Program-made: the position numbers and the translations under genes | NCBI GenBank assembly: GCA_963727755.1 | Contig: CAVSHN010000012.1 | Location: forward strand, 62,001 to 126,000 | DNA from: DASYAN01 sp963727755 | Lineage (GTDB): Bacteria; Chloroflexota; Ktedonobacteria; Ktedonobacterales; Ktedonobacteraceae | DNA length: 64,000 bases | Reading direction: 5' to 3' | Notes under the pieces: model-generated | What the model was told of the DNA's origin: nothing | The model's database searches: none | The model's input: the letters and a program-made list of their open reading frames with translations, nothing else | Shown: piece by piece, positions 26,808 through 36,618 of the stretch | Position numbering within the stretch: position 1 is the stretch's first letter | Layout of the letters: each line of letters starts with the position of its first letter

Positions 26808-29800
26808 TTAGACAGAAAGATCAAGGCTCTCTAAGCTCTCCAAGCTCTCCAAGCTCTCCAATCTCTCTAAAATGGGGGGATACTCGGGTTCTAATTGCGG
26901 CTCATTGGGAGTAGCTTGATGGGGTGGTACATCAAGATCATGCAAATCTTGCCGTTGAGGGAGGCCTGCCAGAAGGTCGGGACTTTGGATAGTAGAGGGA
27001 TACTCAGGCTCGACTGGTTGTTTGCTCTCGCTGTGTGGCTGATGAAGTTCAGATAGAAGGTCTAGGCTTTGCTTGGTGTCAGGATACTCAGGTCCCAATT
27101 GCTGCTCGCGGATAGCAAGGGCACGCTGTAACAACGACTCGGCCTGTTCATATTTACCTTGCTCGTAATAGAGCATCGCCAAGCTGTTGAGGGTTTGAGC
27201 GGTATCAGGATGCTCAGATTCTAGTTGCTGCTCGCAAATAGCAAGGGCACGCTGCAACAATGGTTCGGCTTGTTCGTACTTGCCTTGTTTGCAATAGAGC
27301 AGAGCTAGGTTCTGGAGGCTTTGCGCGGTGTCAGGGTGATCAGGTCCCAGTTGATGCTCGCGGATAGTAATGGCGCGTTGTAACAGTGGTTCAGCCTGTT
27401 TATACCTTCCCTGCTCGTAATAGAGCATTGCCAAACTATTGAGGCTTTGTGCAATGTCAGGATGCTCAGGATCTAACTGCTCTTCACGGATAGTAAGGGC
27501 ACGCTGTGACAACGGTTCGGCATGTTTATACTTGCCTTGCTCGTAATAGAGTATAGCTATACTGTTGAGGCTTTGGGCAGTATCAGGATGTTCGAGCCCT
27601 AAATGCTGCTCACGGATGGCCAGAGAACGTTGCAACAAAGGATCGGAAAGTTCATATTTACCCTGTTTGCAATAGATCATGCCTAAGCTATTAAGAGTTT
27701 GAGCGGTATCAGGATGGTCGGGTCCCAATTGCCGTTTGCAAATCGCAAAGGCGCGTTGTGACAACGGCTCGGCTTGTTTGTAGTTACTCTGCTTGTAATA
27801 GAGCATAGCTAAGCTATGGAGGCTTTGTGCCGTGTCGGGGTGGTCGGGACCTATTTGTTGCTCACGGATAGCCAGAGCACGCTGTAGCAAGGGCTCAGCT
27901 CGTTCATATTTACCCTGCTCATAGTAGAGGATAGCTAAGCTATGGAGACTTTGGGCGGTGTCGGGGTGGTCAGGCCCCAGGTATTGCTCACGGATAGCAA
28001 GGGCACGCTGTAGCAACGGCTCAGCTTGTTCATATTTGCCCTTCCTGCGATAGAATACTGCTAAAGTATGAAGACTTTGAGCGGTATCAGGGTGATCGGG
28101 TCCCAAGTGTTGCTCATGGATAGCAAAGGCCCGTTGTGATGAGGATTTGCAGAGGTCATACTTGCCCTGCTTGTAGTAGAGGATAGCTAGATTGTTGAGA
28201 CTTCGTGCGGTATCAGGATGTTCAGGTCCCAGGTGCTGCTCATGAATAAGAAGCGAATATTGTAGTAGAGGTTCTGTGGTTTCATACCTGCCTTGCTTGC
28301 AATAGAGCGTGGCTAAGGTGTTGAGACTCTGAGCGGTATTGGGGTGGTTAGGTCCCAACTGTTGTTCGCGGATAGTGAGGGCATACTGTAACAAAGGCTC
28401 ACAGAGGTCATACTTGCCCTGCTCATAATAGAGCATGGCTAAGGTATGGAGGCTTTGAGCGGTATCGGGATGATCGTGTCCCAAGTCTCGCTCACGGATA
28501 GCAAGGGCACGTTGTGACAAAGGATCGGCTTGTTCATACTTGCTCAGCTTGCAATAGAGCACAGCTAAGGTGTTGAGACTTTGAGCAGTATTAGGGTGGT
28601 CAGGTCTCAACTGTTGCTCACGGATGCTAATGGAGCGTTGTAATAACTGTTCGGCTTGTTCATACTTACCCTGTTCATAGTAGAGGATAGCTAAGGTATG
28701 GAGACTTTGAGCAGTATCAGGATGGTCAGGACCAAGATGGTGCTCATGGATAGCAAGGGCACGGTGTGACAACGGTTCAGCTTGCTCATATTTACTTTGC
28801 TTGCAATAGAGTATGGCTAGACTATGGAGACTTTGAGCGGTATCAGGATGTTCAGGGCCCAACTGCTGCTCACGGATATCAATAGAGCGCTGTAGCAACG
28901 GTTCCGCTTGTTCGTACTTGCCTTGCTCGTAATAGAGCGCAGCTAAGCTCTGAAGACTTTGAGCGATGTCAGGATGGTCAGGGGCCAACTGCTGCTCACG
29001 GATCGTAAGAGCACGCTGGAGCAGTGGTTGGGCTTGTTCATACTTACCCTGTTCGTAGTAGAGCACTGCCAGATTATTAAGACTTTGGGCGGTATCGGGA
29101 TGATCAGCCTCTAATTGTTGTTCGCGGATCATAAGGGCTTGCTGGAGTAATGGTTTAGCTTGTTCATACTTGCCCTGCTCGTAATAGAGCGCAGCTAAGC
29201 TATGGAGACTTTGAGCGGTATCAGGGTGATTAGGTCCCAAGTGCTGCTCACGGATGGTGAGAGCCCTTTGTAACAAAGGCTCAGCTTGTTCATATTTACC
29301 CCGCTTGCAATAGAGCATAGCCAAGCTGTTGAGGGTTTGGGCGGTCTTAGGATGCTTAGATCCAAAATGCTGTTCCTGAATAGCAAGAGCCCGTTGCAAT
29401 AGAGGCTTGGCTTGGTCGTCAATGGTTTGTTGTTGAGCAAGATCGGAGAGTTGTGGGGTATCGGAGACCTTAGGTTGTATCAACTTTTTGATAGTGGAAG
29501 GAAGTAGGGACAAGGGTTCAGATTGTGAATTAAGAGTTGGCTGTTGAGCGAGATCGGAGAGTTGTGGGGTATCAGAGACCTTAGGTTGTATCAACTTTTT
29601 GATAGTAGAAGGAAGCAGGGACAAGGGTTCAGGTTGTGGATCAAGAATTGGCTGTTGATCAAGAATTGGCTGTTGAGCAAGATCGGAGAGTTGTGGGGTA
29701 TCAGAGACCTCAGGTTGTATCAACTCTTGGCAGGGGGTAGAAGGAAGCAGGGACAAGGGTTCAGGTTGTGGATCAAGAATTGGCTGTTGATCAAGAATTG

Positions 29801-31246
29801 GCTGTTGAGCAAGATCGGAGAGTTGTGGGGTATCGGAGACCTCAGGTTGTATCAACTCTTGGCAGGGGGTAGAAGGAAGCAGGGACAAGGGTTCAGGTTG
29901 TGGATCAAGAGTTGGTTGTTGAGCAAGCTCGGAGAGTTGTGGGGTATCGGAGACCTCAGGTGGTATCAACTCTTGGCTGGTAGTAGAAAGAAGCAAGTTC
30001 CAGATTTCAGATTGTAGATCGAGAATTGGCAGTTGAGGAAGATCAGAGGTTTGTGGGGTATCAGAGACCTCAGGTTGTATCAACCCTTGACTAGGAGCGG
30101 CAGGAAGCCGGGGCTCGGTGGCCTCATCGATTGTCTCTTGCTCAGAGAGGTCAGATGGAACATCAGAGTTTTGAGGGATGAACAAGTTGTCAGGGAGCAA
30201 AGGCTGTTTACTAGGAGCTTGGTTATCGAAGGGTTCAACTAGTTCATCTTGGTTCTGGTGGTGAGAGAAATCAGGCAGATAGTCAAACTTATCTATGGTG
30301 AAGGACTTATTAGGCAGGAAGTCAGAGTCATCAGTAACGAAAGGAACATCAAGGAACAAGGATTCATTGCTGGGAACTTGGTGGTGTGAAGGGGTGGGAA
30401 GGTCGTGCTGGTTCTGATGGGAAGAGAGATCAGGCAGGAAGTCAGAGTCATCAGTAACGAAGGTATTGTCAAGGGACGAGGGATTCGTTGCTGGAAACTT
30501 GGTGGTGTGAAGGAGTGGAGAGGTCATGCTGGTTCTGATGGGAAGAGAGATCAGGCAGGAAGTCAGAGTCATCAGTAGCGAAAGGATTGTCAGGGAACAA
30601 GGATTTATTGTTGGAAACTTGGTGGTGTGAAGAGGTGGGAAGGTCGTGCTGGTTCTGATGGGAAGAGAGATCAGGCAGGAAGTCAGAGTCATCAGTAGCG
30701 AAGGTATTGTCAAGGGACAGGGATTCGTTGCTGGAAACTTGGTGGTGTGAAGGGGTGGAGAGATCATGTCGGTTCTGATGGGAAGAGAGATCAGGCAGGA
30801 AGTCAGAGTCATCAGTAACGAAAGGATTGTCGAGGGACAAGGATTTATTGCTGGAAACTTGGTGGTGTGAAGGGGTGGAGAGGTCATGTCGGTTCTGATG
30901 GGAAGAGAGATCAGGCAGGAGGTCAGAGTCATCAGTAGCGAAGGGATTGTCGAGGGACAAGGATTTATTGCTGGAAACTTGGTGGTGTGAAGGAGTGGGA
31001 AGGTCATGTCGGTTCTGATGGGAAGAGGGATCAGGCAGGAGGTCAGAGTCATCAGTAGCGAAGGGATTGTCGAGGGACAGGGATTCATTGCTGGAAACTT
31101 GGTGGTGTGAAAGGTTAGCTGGCTCGTTCTCATCCTGCTTGTGAGAGAGTTTGCGGAGATGGCTTAGTGTAAAGGCGTCTTCAATTTGCAGAGGTCGTGT
31201 GATGGGGGCTTGTTGATTTGAAAGTTTGGCCTCGTTGTTATTGTGT
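26808..31246 (-). pseudogene. Linker-plus-TPR part of a giant gene, one internal frameshift
   Basis: Transcribed leftwards. From 31246 to about 30478 the true frame encodes seven copies of a 40-residue unit (SLDNPFATDDSDFLPDLSSH..). A 1-nt insertion near 30478 shifts it: the repeat spacing is exactly 120 bp everywhere except 121 bp there. Next come Asp/Gln/Pro repeats (QPEVSDTPQLSDLAQQP) and then nineteen 42-residue TPRs (AEPLLQRALAIREQQLGPDHPDTAQSL). The first 225 residues of the longest open frame (start 31133) are an out-of-frame shadow. The upstream end joins the DoxX gene at 31247 if one base of a GGG run at 31256-31258 is removed. TPRs suggest a scaffold. The last codons are LESLESLESLDLSV. 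Confidence 0.7.
30361..31115 (-). repeat. 120-bp coding tandem repeat
   Basis: Seven copies with the phrase GCTGGAAACTTGGTGGTGTG recurring every 120 bp. One interval (30361 to 30482) measures 121 bp and marks the frameshift. Confidence 0.9.
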
Positions 31247-32860
31247 TCATCCGAAGGGTCTGGAGAGAAGATCGGGACTTTGTGTGGTGAAGAAGTCTAA
31301 ATCCTCAAGCTGCAAAGGCTGCTCGTTAGGGGTCTGGAGGTAGGAAGGTGTGGGCAAATCATCCTTGTTAGGCAGGTAAGAGGGCTTGGAGAGAAGATCG
31401 GGACTTTGTGTAGTGACGGCATCCATATCTTCAGGTGTTAAAGGCTGTGTGCTCGGGGCTGCTTGATACGATGGCTCAATAACGTCATATTCCTCCTCCG
31501 AGTGATAGGAGAAGTCTGGCAGAAAGTCGAGGCTTTGTGTGGTAAAGGAGTAATCATGATTTGATTGAAATTTACGGGTAAAGGGAGCATGATTGTATTT
31601 TGGTAACGACGTGGCTAGCTTGTTTGTGGCCTGTTTGTGTTTGGTGGAACCAGTGGCCAGGAACCCCCAGCGCCCCAGGAGAGGAGTGAGCCATTGATCC
31701 AGCCCATAATAGCAGCCAGCAGAGACAAAAAACATGATAACGAAGACAAGTGCATAAGGAAGGGCAGTGCCGATATCCGTACTGTGACCGAGTACATATG
31801 GTCCGCCAAATCCTTCTGCTGTAGACCAGATGCCAAGAGACAGCGCGAAACCCATGACATTTGTTAGGTTGCTAAAGAGACCAAGGATCAAACAGACTGC
31901 GAGTGTGGTCTCTGCTGTGGCCTCGATACGAGCAAATAGTAGGGGATTGAGACTAATCAGGTTAATCCATAGAGAAAGCCAATCAGCAATAAACCCAGGT
32001 TGACCATCTTTGGCGCTAGAGACTAGATCAAGAAACTGGTTTTGAAAGGCTGGTTGCCACTTCAGCCAAGCAGCAACAGCCCATGTTAAACCGAAGACCA
32101 CCCGTGAGGCCGCTAAGACCTTTTGTGGGCGGTTCTGTAACCAATGCAGGCAGGAGGTAATACTCCATATCAAGCCAAGAATGCTGCGTGAGATTGTCAG
32201 AACCCTTTGTGGCTGGTTTTGTGACCACTTCGACAAAATAGTCATCGCCCACTTCTCAACCTGCTCGGGTGTGAAAGGGCCCATCGCTAGGAAGTTCCAG
32301 CGTCCCAGGAGAGGAGTGAGCCATCGATCCAGTCCATAACAAGATCCAGCAGAGAGAGAGAATAAAATGATAAAGGTAAGCGCATAAGGAAAGGCAGTGC
32401 CGATATCCGTACTGTGACCAAGTACATATGGGCCGCCAAAGCCTTCTGCTATAGACCAGATGCTAAGAGACAACAGGAAGCCTATCAGGCAAGTCAGGTT
32501 GGTGAAGAGACCGAGGATCAAGCAGACTGCAAGTACGGTCTCTGCTGTGGCCTCGATACGAGCAAATAGCAGGGGATTGATACTGATCAGGTTAACCCAC
32601 AGAGAAAGCCCGTTGGCGATCAGCCAGGGTTGACCATTTTTGGCACCAGAGACTTGATCAAGAAACTGGTTTTGAAAGGCAGGTTGCCACTTCAACCAAG
32701 CAGCAACGGCCCATATCAGACCGAAGACAACCCGTGAGATTGCCAAGGCCTTCTGTGGCAGATTGTTTAGTATGAGAGCATGGGTTGGATGTGACGAAGC
32801 ATCTGTGGGCCGGGAAGACTCTTTTTTCGAGTTAGGGGCTCTTTTTAAATTAATAGACAT
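31247..32860 (-). CDS. Duplicated DoxX/DoxD-like membrane protein (N-terminal part of the giant gene)
   Basis: Two copies of a four-helix DoxX-like domain, about residues 33-195 and 235-390, each with SRVVFGLIWAVAAWLKWQPA, FARIEATAETVLAVCLILGLF, FGGPYVLGHSTDIGTAFPYAL and a WLTPLLGRW end. DoxX/DoxD proteins are membrane subunits related to thiosulfate:quinone oxidoreductase, but here the redox role is not established. The last 150 residues are the same kind of Pro/Asp/Ser repeats as in the downstream segment (TTQSPDLLS..., LPTPSYLQ). The frame stops at 31247; removing one base from GGG 31256-31258 continues into SDEHNNNEAKL and the repeats beyond. A TPR scaffold anchored by this membrane part would follow. 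GAGGAGCAAC precedes the ATG. Confidence 0.7.
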   Translation of the reverse strand: MSINLKRAPNSKKESSRPTDASSHPTHALILNNLPQKALAISRVVFGLIWAVAAWLKWQPAFQNQFLDQVSGAKNGQPWLIANGLSLWVNLISINPLLFARIEATAETVLAVCLILGLFTNLTCLIGFLLSLSIWSIAEGFGGPYVLGHSTDIGTAFPYALTFIILFSLSAGSCYGLDRWLTPLLGRWNFLAMGPFTPEQVEKWAMTILSKWSQNQPQRVLTISRSILGLIWSITSCLHWLQNRPQKVLAASRVVFGLTWAVAAWLKWQPAFQNQFLDLVSSAKDGQPGFIADWLSLWINLISLNPLLFARIEATAETTLAVCLILGLFSNLTNVMGFALSLGIWSTAEGFGGPYVLGHSTDIGTALPYALVFVIMFFVSAGCYYGLDQWLTPLLGRWGFLATGSTKHKQATNKLATSLPKYNHAPFTRKFQSNHDYSFTTQSLDFLPDFSYHSEEEYDVIEPSYQAAPSTQPLTPEDMDAVTTQSPDLLSKPSYLPNKDDLPTPSYLQTPNEQPLQLEDLDFFTTQSPDLLSRPFG

Positions 32861-33111
32861 ATAATGTTGCTCCTCTTCTAATTATATCTGTTTGCATAGT
32901 TAGCGGTTGCGTCACTGATGCCACGGGGATTTTGTTACATTTTTGTTTCTACGAATATGCTTCCTACGAATATGTTTCCTACGAACATTGCTTGCGCACT
33001 GTGTACTACATGCGCTTGCTTGAGTCTAGGGGGAAAGAGGGACATTTTGGGGGATGCCACTACTAATCTCGAAATGCGTGTATTATATCTAAAATATCAA
33101 ATCAATCTATT

Positions 33112-33154
33112 TTGAATATTTAATATAATTTTTTGCATTATATTAAATATTCAA
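33112..33154. repeat. Perfect 17-bp inverted repeat
   Basis: TTGAATATTTAATATAA (33112-33128), 9-nt loop, then its exact complement (33138-33154). It lies between the sulfotransferase-like gene (ends 33490, minus strand) and the giant gene (starts 32860, minus strand). It could terminate the former, though no clean T-run follows, or it could be a miniature inverted-repeat remnant. The rest of 32861-33111 shows nothing recognisable. Confidence 0.6.
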
Positions 33155-33365
33155 CAATTGAGTAATTCCTTCTTGATAGGCCCATTTCCCTTGTGCTTGC
33201 ATTGTCTTAACTAAAGGAGTAAAAATTGTAGGAAGAGGGGTAAGCATTGCTAATTCACGTTCGCTGGCGGGAATGCCACCTGCTTGTACAGCCAGGGTAT
33301 AAGCCTCAGCATCAATGTGCCAGGGGAAGCAACGTCCAGGGTAGCGCTCTATCAGGAAGCGAGCA
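33155..33365 (-). other. Possible coding remnant of an unknown gene
   Basis: On the minus strand an open stretch reads RFLIERYPGRCFPWHIDAEA, then AVQAGGIPASERELAML and ends QEGITQLLNI, with coding-like composition but no start. Plus-strand frames at 33370-33490 are also open (VPAHLWPCHNPLEILRDEEL). This looks like debris of one or more degraded genes. I do not recognise the family. Confidence 0.3.
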
Positions 33366-33489
33366 CTGGCAGATATCTTTGAGCCAGTTCCTGCTCATCT
33401 GTGGCCCTGTCATAATCCATTGGAAATTTTGCGAGACGAGGAACTCTATGATGCGCTGTATTTACCTGCCTTCTATCGGATGGCTCAGT

Positions 33490-34707
33490 TTAAGACTTTA
33501 GTTCTCTCTGCCGTGATCTATAACTATTTACTTCATCTGTTTTGGAAACCGGAATCTCCAAATCTGTTATCGTAGCTTGGCGTAGTTGATCATATTGACC
33601 AAAAACAGGAGCATTTTCTAAAATAGCTACTTCTTTTTCAGTAATCTTATCAGTTGATTTCTCTCTGTATTCAAATCCTGTTGTTGCGAAAACTTTCATC
33701 ATCTCCTTAATATGTCGGGGAAGCATCGCCGATGAGCTTTCGTCGAGGTGCTTCTGGCCCTGTTTTACTAATGGCTCTGCCCCTGCTTTTTGAGATGATA
33801 CAACTTTCGTGCCTTCTGGGTCCTGCTGCTGGTCCTTTTTGTCTGCGTCTTGATGATAGAGATGGATATGGATATGAGAAGGCAAATTCTTTGGATCATG
33901 GATAACTGTCCAGCCCTGAACAGCCTGATCTGAATAAGGTAAAGACACATTGGAAAAAAGCCGTTTCATAACATCTGATGGATCATTATCTCTGAATGTT
34001 TCATAAACAAGTGCTGTTGTAGCAATGCCTGCTGCTTTTGCTTCTTGATACAGAGTGAAAGCTGTATCATGCGCAGTTAAGAAATTGTTGAGTAATGTCA
34101 TTCTCTCAATGCCTCCCTCAACGCCTGAATACTTTTCACACCATGATGCCCATGTGCTTAGAGGACCTCTGGACGTTACAATGACAGCTAATTTTTCTGA
34201 AGGATAGTTAGCACGTAAAAGGACTTTGAGTGGGTCAAGTTGCGATTCAGCAGGTGTTCTTGCTCCTATAGATTCTTTTACAAAAATAGCTGGTCCTGAC
34301 TCTTCAACTGATGGAATCTCGAACAAACATTCTCTTCCACGCCGTAAGCCTTGGACTACAGCTTTGATATGATTGTTGTATGCTACTATACCAGTTTCTC
34401 CAAAACTGCGAAACTGTATTGTCGTTCCTGTTCGACAAGCACCTGTCAGGAGAATAATTCTCGGGAGCTGTCCCTTTTTAGGCAATCTAATACGGGAAGC
34501 AATGATATCGGAAGAGAATGTCACCTCCAGAGAAACATCTCTTCCTTTTTCAGTACCTTCCTCAGAGCGTGTTTGGTTCCCATCGTCATGCGATCCTTTC
34601 CCCTTATAGTGCTCTATTAAGACCCAATGTTGTACGACCTCTCTCGGGACTTCCTTGGCGGCTTGAAGAGGCTTCTGATGGTTCCATTGGCTTTCTAGTA
34701 AACTCAC
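33490..34707 (-). CDS. Sulfotransferase-like P-loop protein
   Basis: 405 residues. Around residue 85 is RIILLTGACRTGTTIQFRSF, a P-loop-like motif in the place where sulfotransferases bind the 5'-phosphosulfate of PAPS. Later come VIVTSRGPLSTWASWCEKYSG, similar to the 3'-phosphate-binding segment R-x-P-xxxxxS, and TALVYETFRDNDPSDVMKRLF. These fit a sulfotransferase or related kinase fold, but sequence similarity is distant. The start here is GTG 34707. A better ribosome-binding site (GGAGAAATACATT) precedes ATG 34722 in another frame, which reads MRPGEFTRKPMEPSEASSS and hits a stop near 34610, so a frameshift may have displaced the original N-terminus. Last gene of the minus-strand cluster. 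Confidence 0.5.
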   Translation of the reverse strand: MSLLESQWNHQKPLQAAKEVPREVVQHWVLIEHYKGKGSHDDGNQTRSEEGTEKGRDVSLEVTFSSDIIASRIRLPKKGQLPRIILLTGACRTGTTIQFRSFGETGIVAYNNHIKAVVQGLRRGRECLFEIPSVEESGPAIFVKESIGARTPAESQLDPLKVLLRANYPSEKLAVIVTSRGPLSTWASWCEKYSGVEGGIERMTLLNNFLTAHDTAFTLYQEAKAAGIATTALVYETFRDNDPSDVMKRLFSNVSLPYSDQAVQGWTVIHDPKNLPSHIHIHLYHQDADKKDQQQDPEGTKVVSSQKAGAEPLVKQGQKHLDESSSAMLPRHIKEMMKVFATTGFEYREKSTDKITEKEVAILENAPVFGQYDQLRQATITDLEIPVSKTDEVNSYRSRQRELKS

Positions 34708-34875
34708 CTGGTCGCATAATGTATTTCTCCTTTATCGAAACATCAATTCTCACGGTTCGCTCATTTTTTTGTCAAATCCGCTTGCGAAGCCGAATGTCAT
34801 TGATGAGTATTCGCAATTTTCACATGAACAAACTGGCTTGTGCGTTGGCTTCACAAGGAACTAGCGAACGGAGAG

Positions 34876-35586
34876 TCAATTCTCAAGGTAGGGTAGTACG
34901 AAAGGTCCCACCCTGGGATAAAATTTTGCTTGCTCTATTTTCACCTCTGAGGTATCGAAACCCTGCGCTTCAAACACTTTCACAGCGTAATTCAATACAT
35001 GCAAAGGATCTTTCTTATCCTCGTCGACAGGTCGGAAGTGCCCAGATTGATCTTTAATCCTTAATAATTTCTTACCTTCGATCTCTACCTCGCCAGCAAA
35101 TATGCAAGGATTACCCCTTGAATTTATTGAATGCGGACTCTTTATATCGAAAGATATAAAGTAGGGCTGTGCCAGGATCTCTTCCTTCTGTAATATATTG
35201 TTCAGTAATATGTTAATAATAAGTGTTCCATTCTTTCCTTGCTTCTTACGTTCCTGCATTTTTGTCGTTAGGTTTTCAAACTCCTCAGTTCCTACTCTCA
35301 CTGGTTTGTGTCTTTCCTTAATTGCTGTTAGCCTTTCTTCAAAGTATTTTGCTGGAAACATGTTTGGGAATTGTTTAGCCTCATCCGGTTTAGGAGCAAT
35401 ACTGTCAATTAGCTTCTTACGAGCATATTTATGGCCTATTTTTCTCAATTTATTCTTTGATGTGTCGCTGTTGATTGAACCTTTCTTAAAGGCTTTATAT
35501 ATACCATCATAGTAACATTTACGATACTCCTTAGCTAAATTATAGCCTCTAATGCTCCATCCATATACCTCCCCTAAATTTCTCAT
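34876..35586 (-). CDS. Hypothetical protein, overlaps the upstream gene
   Basis: 236 residues, basic N-terminal half (EYRKCYYDGIYKAFKKG, KNKLRKIGHKYARKKLIDS) and a more globular C-terminal half (FISFDIKSPHSINSRGNPCIFAGEVEIEG, given here only as family-neutral landmarks FISFDIK and FAGEVEIEG). No domain recognised. The ATG lies 38 bp inside the end of the preceding gene (35549-36367) in another frame, with AAGGTG just upstream. It may be translationally coupled, or the two frames may be one gene divided by an indel. Confidence 0.5.
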   Translation of the reverse strand: MRNLGEVYGWSIRGYNLAKEYRKCYYDGIYKAFKKGSINSDTSKNKLRKIGHKYARKKLIDSIAPKPDEAKQFPNMFPAKYFEERLTAIKERHKPVRVGTEEFENLTTKMQERKKQGKNGTLIINILLNNILQKEEILAQPYFISFDIKSPHSINSRGNPCIFAGEVEIEGKKLLRIKDQSGHFRPVDEDKKDPLHVLNYAVKVFEAQGFDTSEVKIEQAKFYPRVGPFVLPYLEN

Positions 35587-36367
35587 TCACCTTGAAAACT
35601 CTTGCTGCAATTTCCATTCGCCTCTCCGAGCTTGGAACGCCCCCTTTCTCCGCTTGGTCGAAGTCTAAAAGGTGATCAATAGCACGCAATACAAGTTGAA
35701 CAGGCTTTTTACGCTGCATAGGAAATTTCAACTGCCACTGATCTTTCTGATCCCCACAATTCAACTGCACCCTTTGGCTTCCTTCTACGTGAACAAACGT
35801 TACGTTATAATTCTGGTACTCCTTCATAGTCTCTGGGCTCAGTTTTTCAAGTGTACTCTTGATTAATTGTACGTATTCCTCGCCTGATAGAGGGTTCCCC
35901 TTACCTCTTTGTATGTATCTCTCTATCTTCTTCAATTGATCGAGAAATGGTTTCACCCCAGCAGGTAGATCTGGCTTCGCTTTTTCCAATATGTATGCCA
36001 ATTGGAGAGACTTGTCGGCTTCTAGCTTGAGAGTATCCATAAGTTCTTTCTGGGAGATTTGTTCTGTTAGGGATATGTACTCTTCTCGTTTACGTTTAGA
36101 GGGGAGGTAACGCTGCGGCGAAGCATCTTGCACTAGCCCAACAGCCTCCTGAAAGAGCTGCTGCTGCCTGTATTCTCGCCCTCGTGTTAGTAGCCCAGGT
36201 CGTTTTAGGTCCTCAGCTAGCTCTGTGGCTGGTCCCTTGATCTTCTTGTGAAGGCGCGTCGCTTGCTGTTCTGACTCGGGTAATAACGATCTAACTACAT
36301 CAAAAACTCTCTTTTTAGCAGAATTACTACTAGTTGTACATTTATCCAAATTTTTCTCTGGAGGCAT
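35549..36367 (-). CDS. Hypothetical helical protein
   Basis: 272 residues, mostly charged helices with Lys/Glu/Gln-rich stretches (REYRQQQLFQEAVGLVQDAS, EYVQLIKSTLEKLSPETMKE). The region around residue 205 (VTFVHVEGSQRVQLNCGDQK) may be a small beta domain. No signal peptide or membrane helix. AAAGGTTGGTT precedes the ATG. Family not recognised. It lies downstream of the ATP-grasp array on the same strand and may be part of the same transcription unit. Confidence 0.55.
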   Translation of the reverse strand: MPPEKNLDKCTTSSNSAKKRVFDVVRSLLPESEQQATRLHKKIKGPATELAEDLKRPGLLTRGREYRQQQLFQEAVGLVQDASPQRYLPSKRKREEYISLTEQISQKELMDTLKLEADKSLQLAYILEKAKPDLPAGVKPFLDQLKKIERYIQRGKGNPLSGEEYVQLIKSTLEKLSPETMKEYQNYNVTFVHVEGSQRVQLNCGDQKDQWQLKFPMQRKKPVQLVLRAIDHLLDFDQAEKGGVPSSERRMEIAARVFKVNEKFRGGIWMEH

Positions 36368-36410
36368 AAAACCAACCTTTCTTACTTTTCAATTGATTTC
36401 AACTATTCAC

Positions 36411-36566
36411 TTATGCTAATGCCTTGCCTACAGTCTCCATCAAGTTGTGGGCTTGTTTGGCCGTTATCTTGAGAGGAAGCAAGCGGGAGAAGGTCTCCCG
36501 CTGCCTCTTCAAACGTGAGTAAGTATCCAATAGCCTCTTGTACTCCTGGAGTCGTTCATCTCTGAT
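36411..36566 (-). pseudogene. C-terminal remnant of an unknown gene
   Basis: Minus-strand frame after an in-frame TAG, without a start codon, reading DERLQEYKRLLDTYSRLKRQ and ending KQAHNLMETVGKALA. It is too short and startless to be a gene, but the composition is coding-like. A shorter relative of its end (VSKALGT) is recognisable at about 38570-38600 between array copies 1 and 2, so the fragment seems to have been duplicated with the array. Confidence 0.35.
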
Positions 36567-36618
36567 CTATTCCCCAGACTTGATCAGAGGAGTTTTCCAG
36601 GCCTTCATCTTGAGAATA

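Noticed and set aside
29544..30242. Plus-strand ORFs with IGELWGIRDLRLYQL repeats
   Set aside because: Antisense shadows of the Asp/Gln/Pro linker repeats of the giant minus-strand gene.
30480..31133. First 225 residues of the longest minus-strand frame (TTKFPAMNPCPSTIPSLLMT repeats)
   Set aside because: Out-of-frame reading of the 120-bp repeat; the frame giving DNPFATDDSDFLPDLSSH continues into the upstream gene and matches its linker style.
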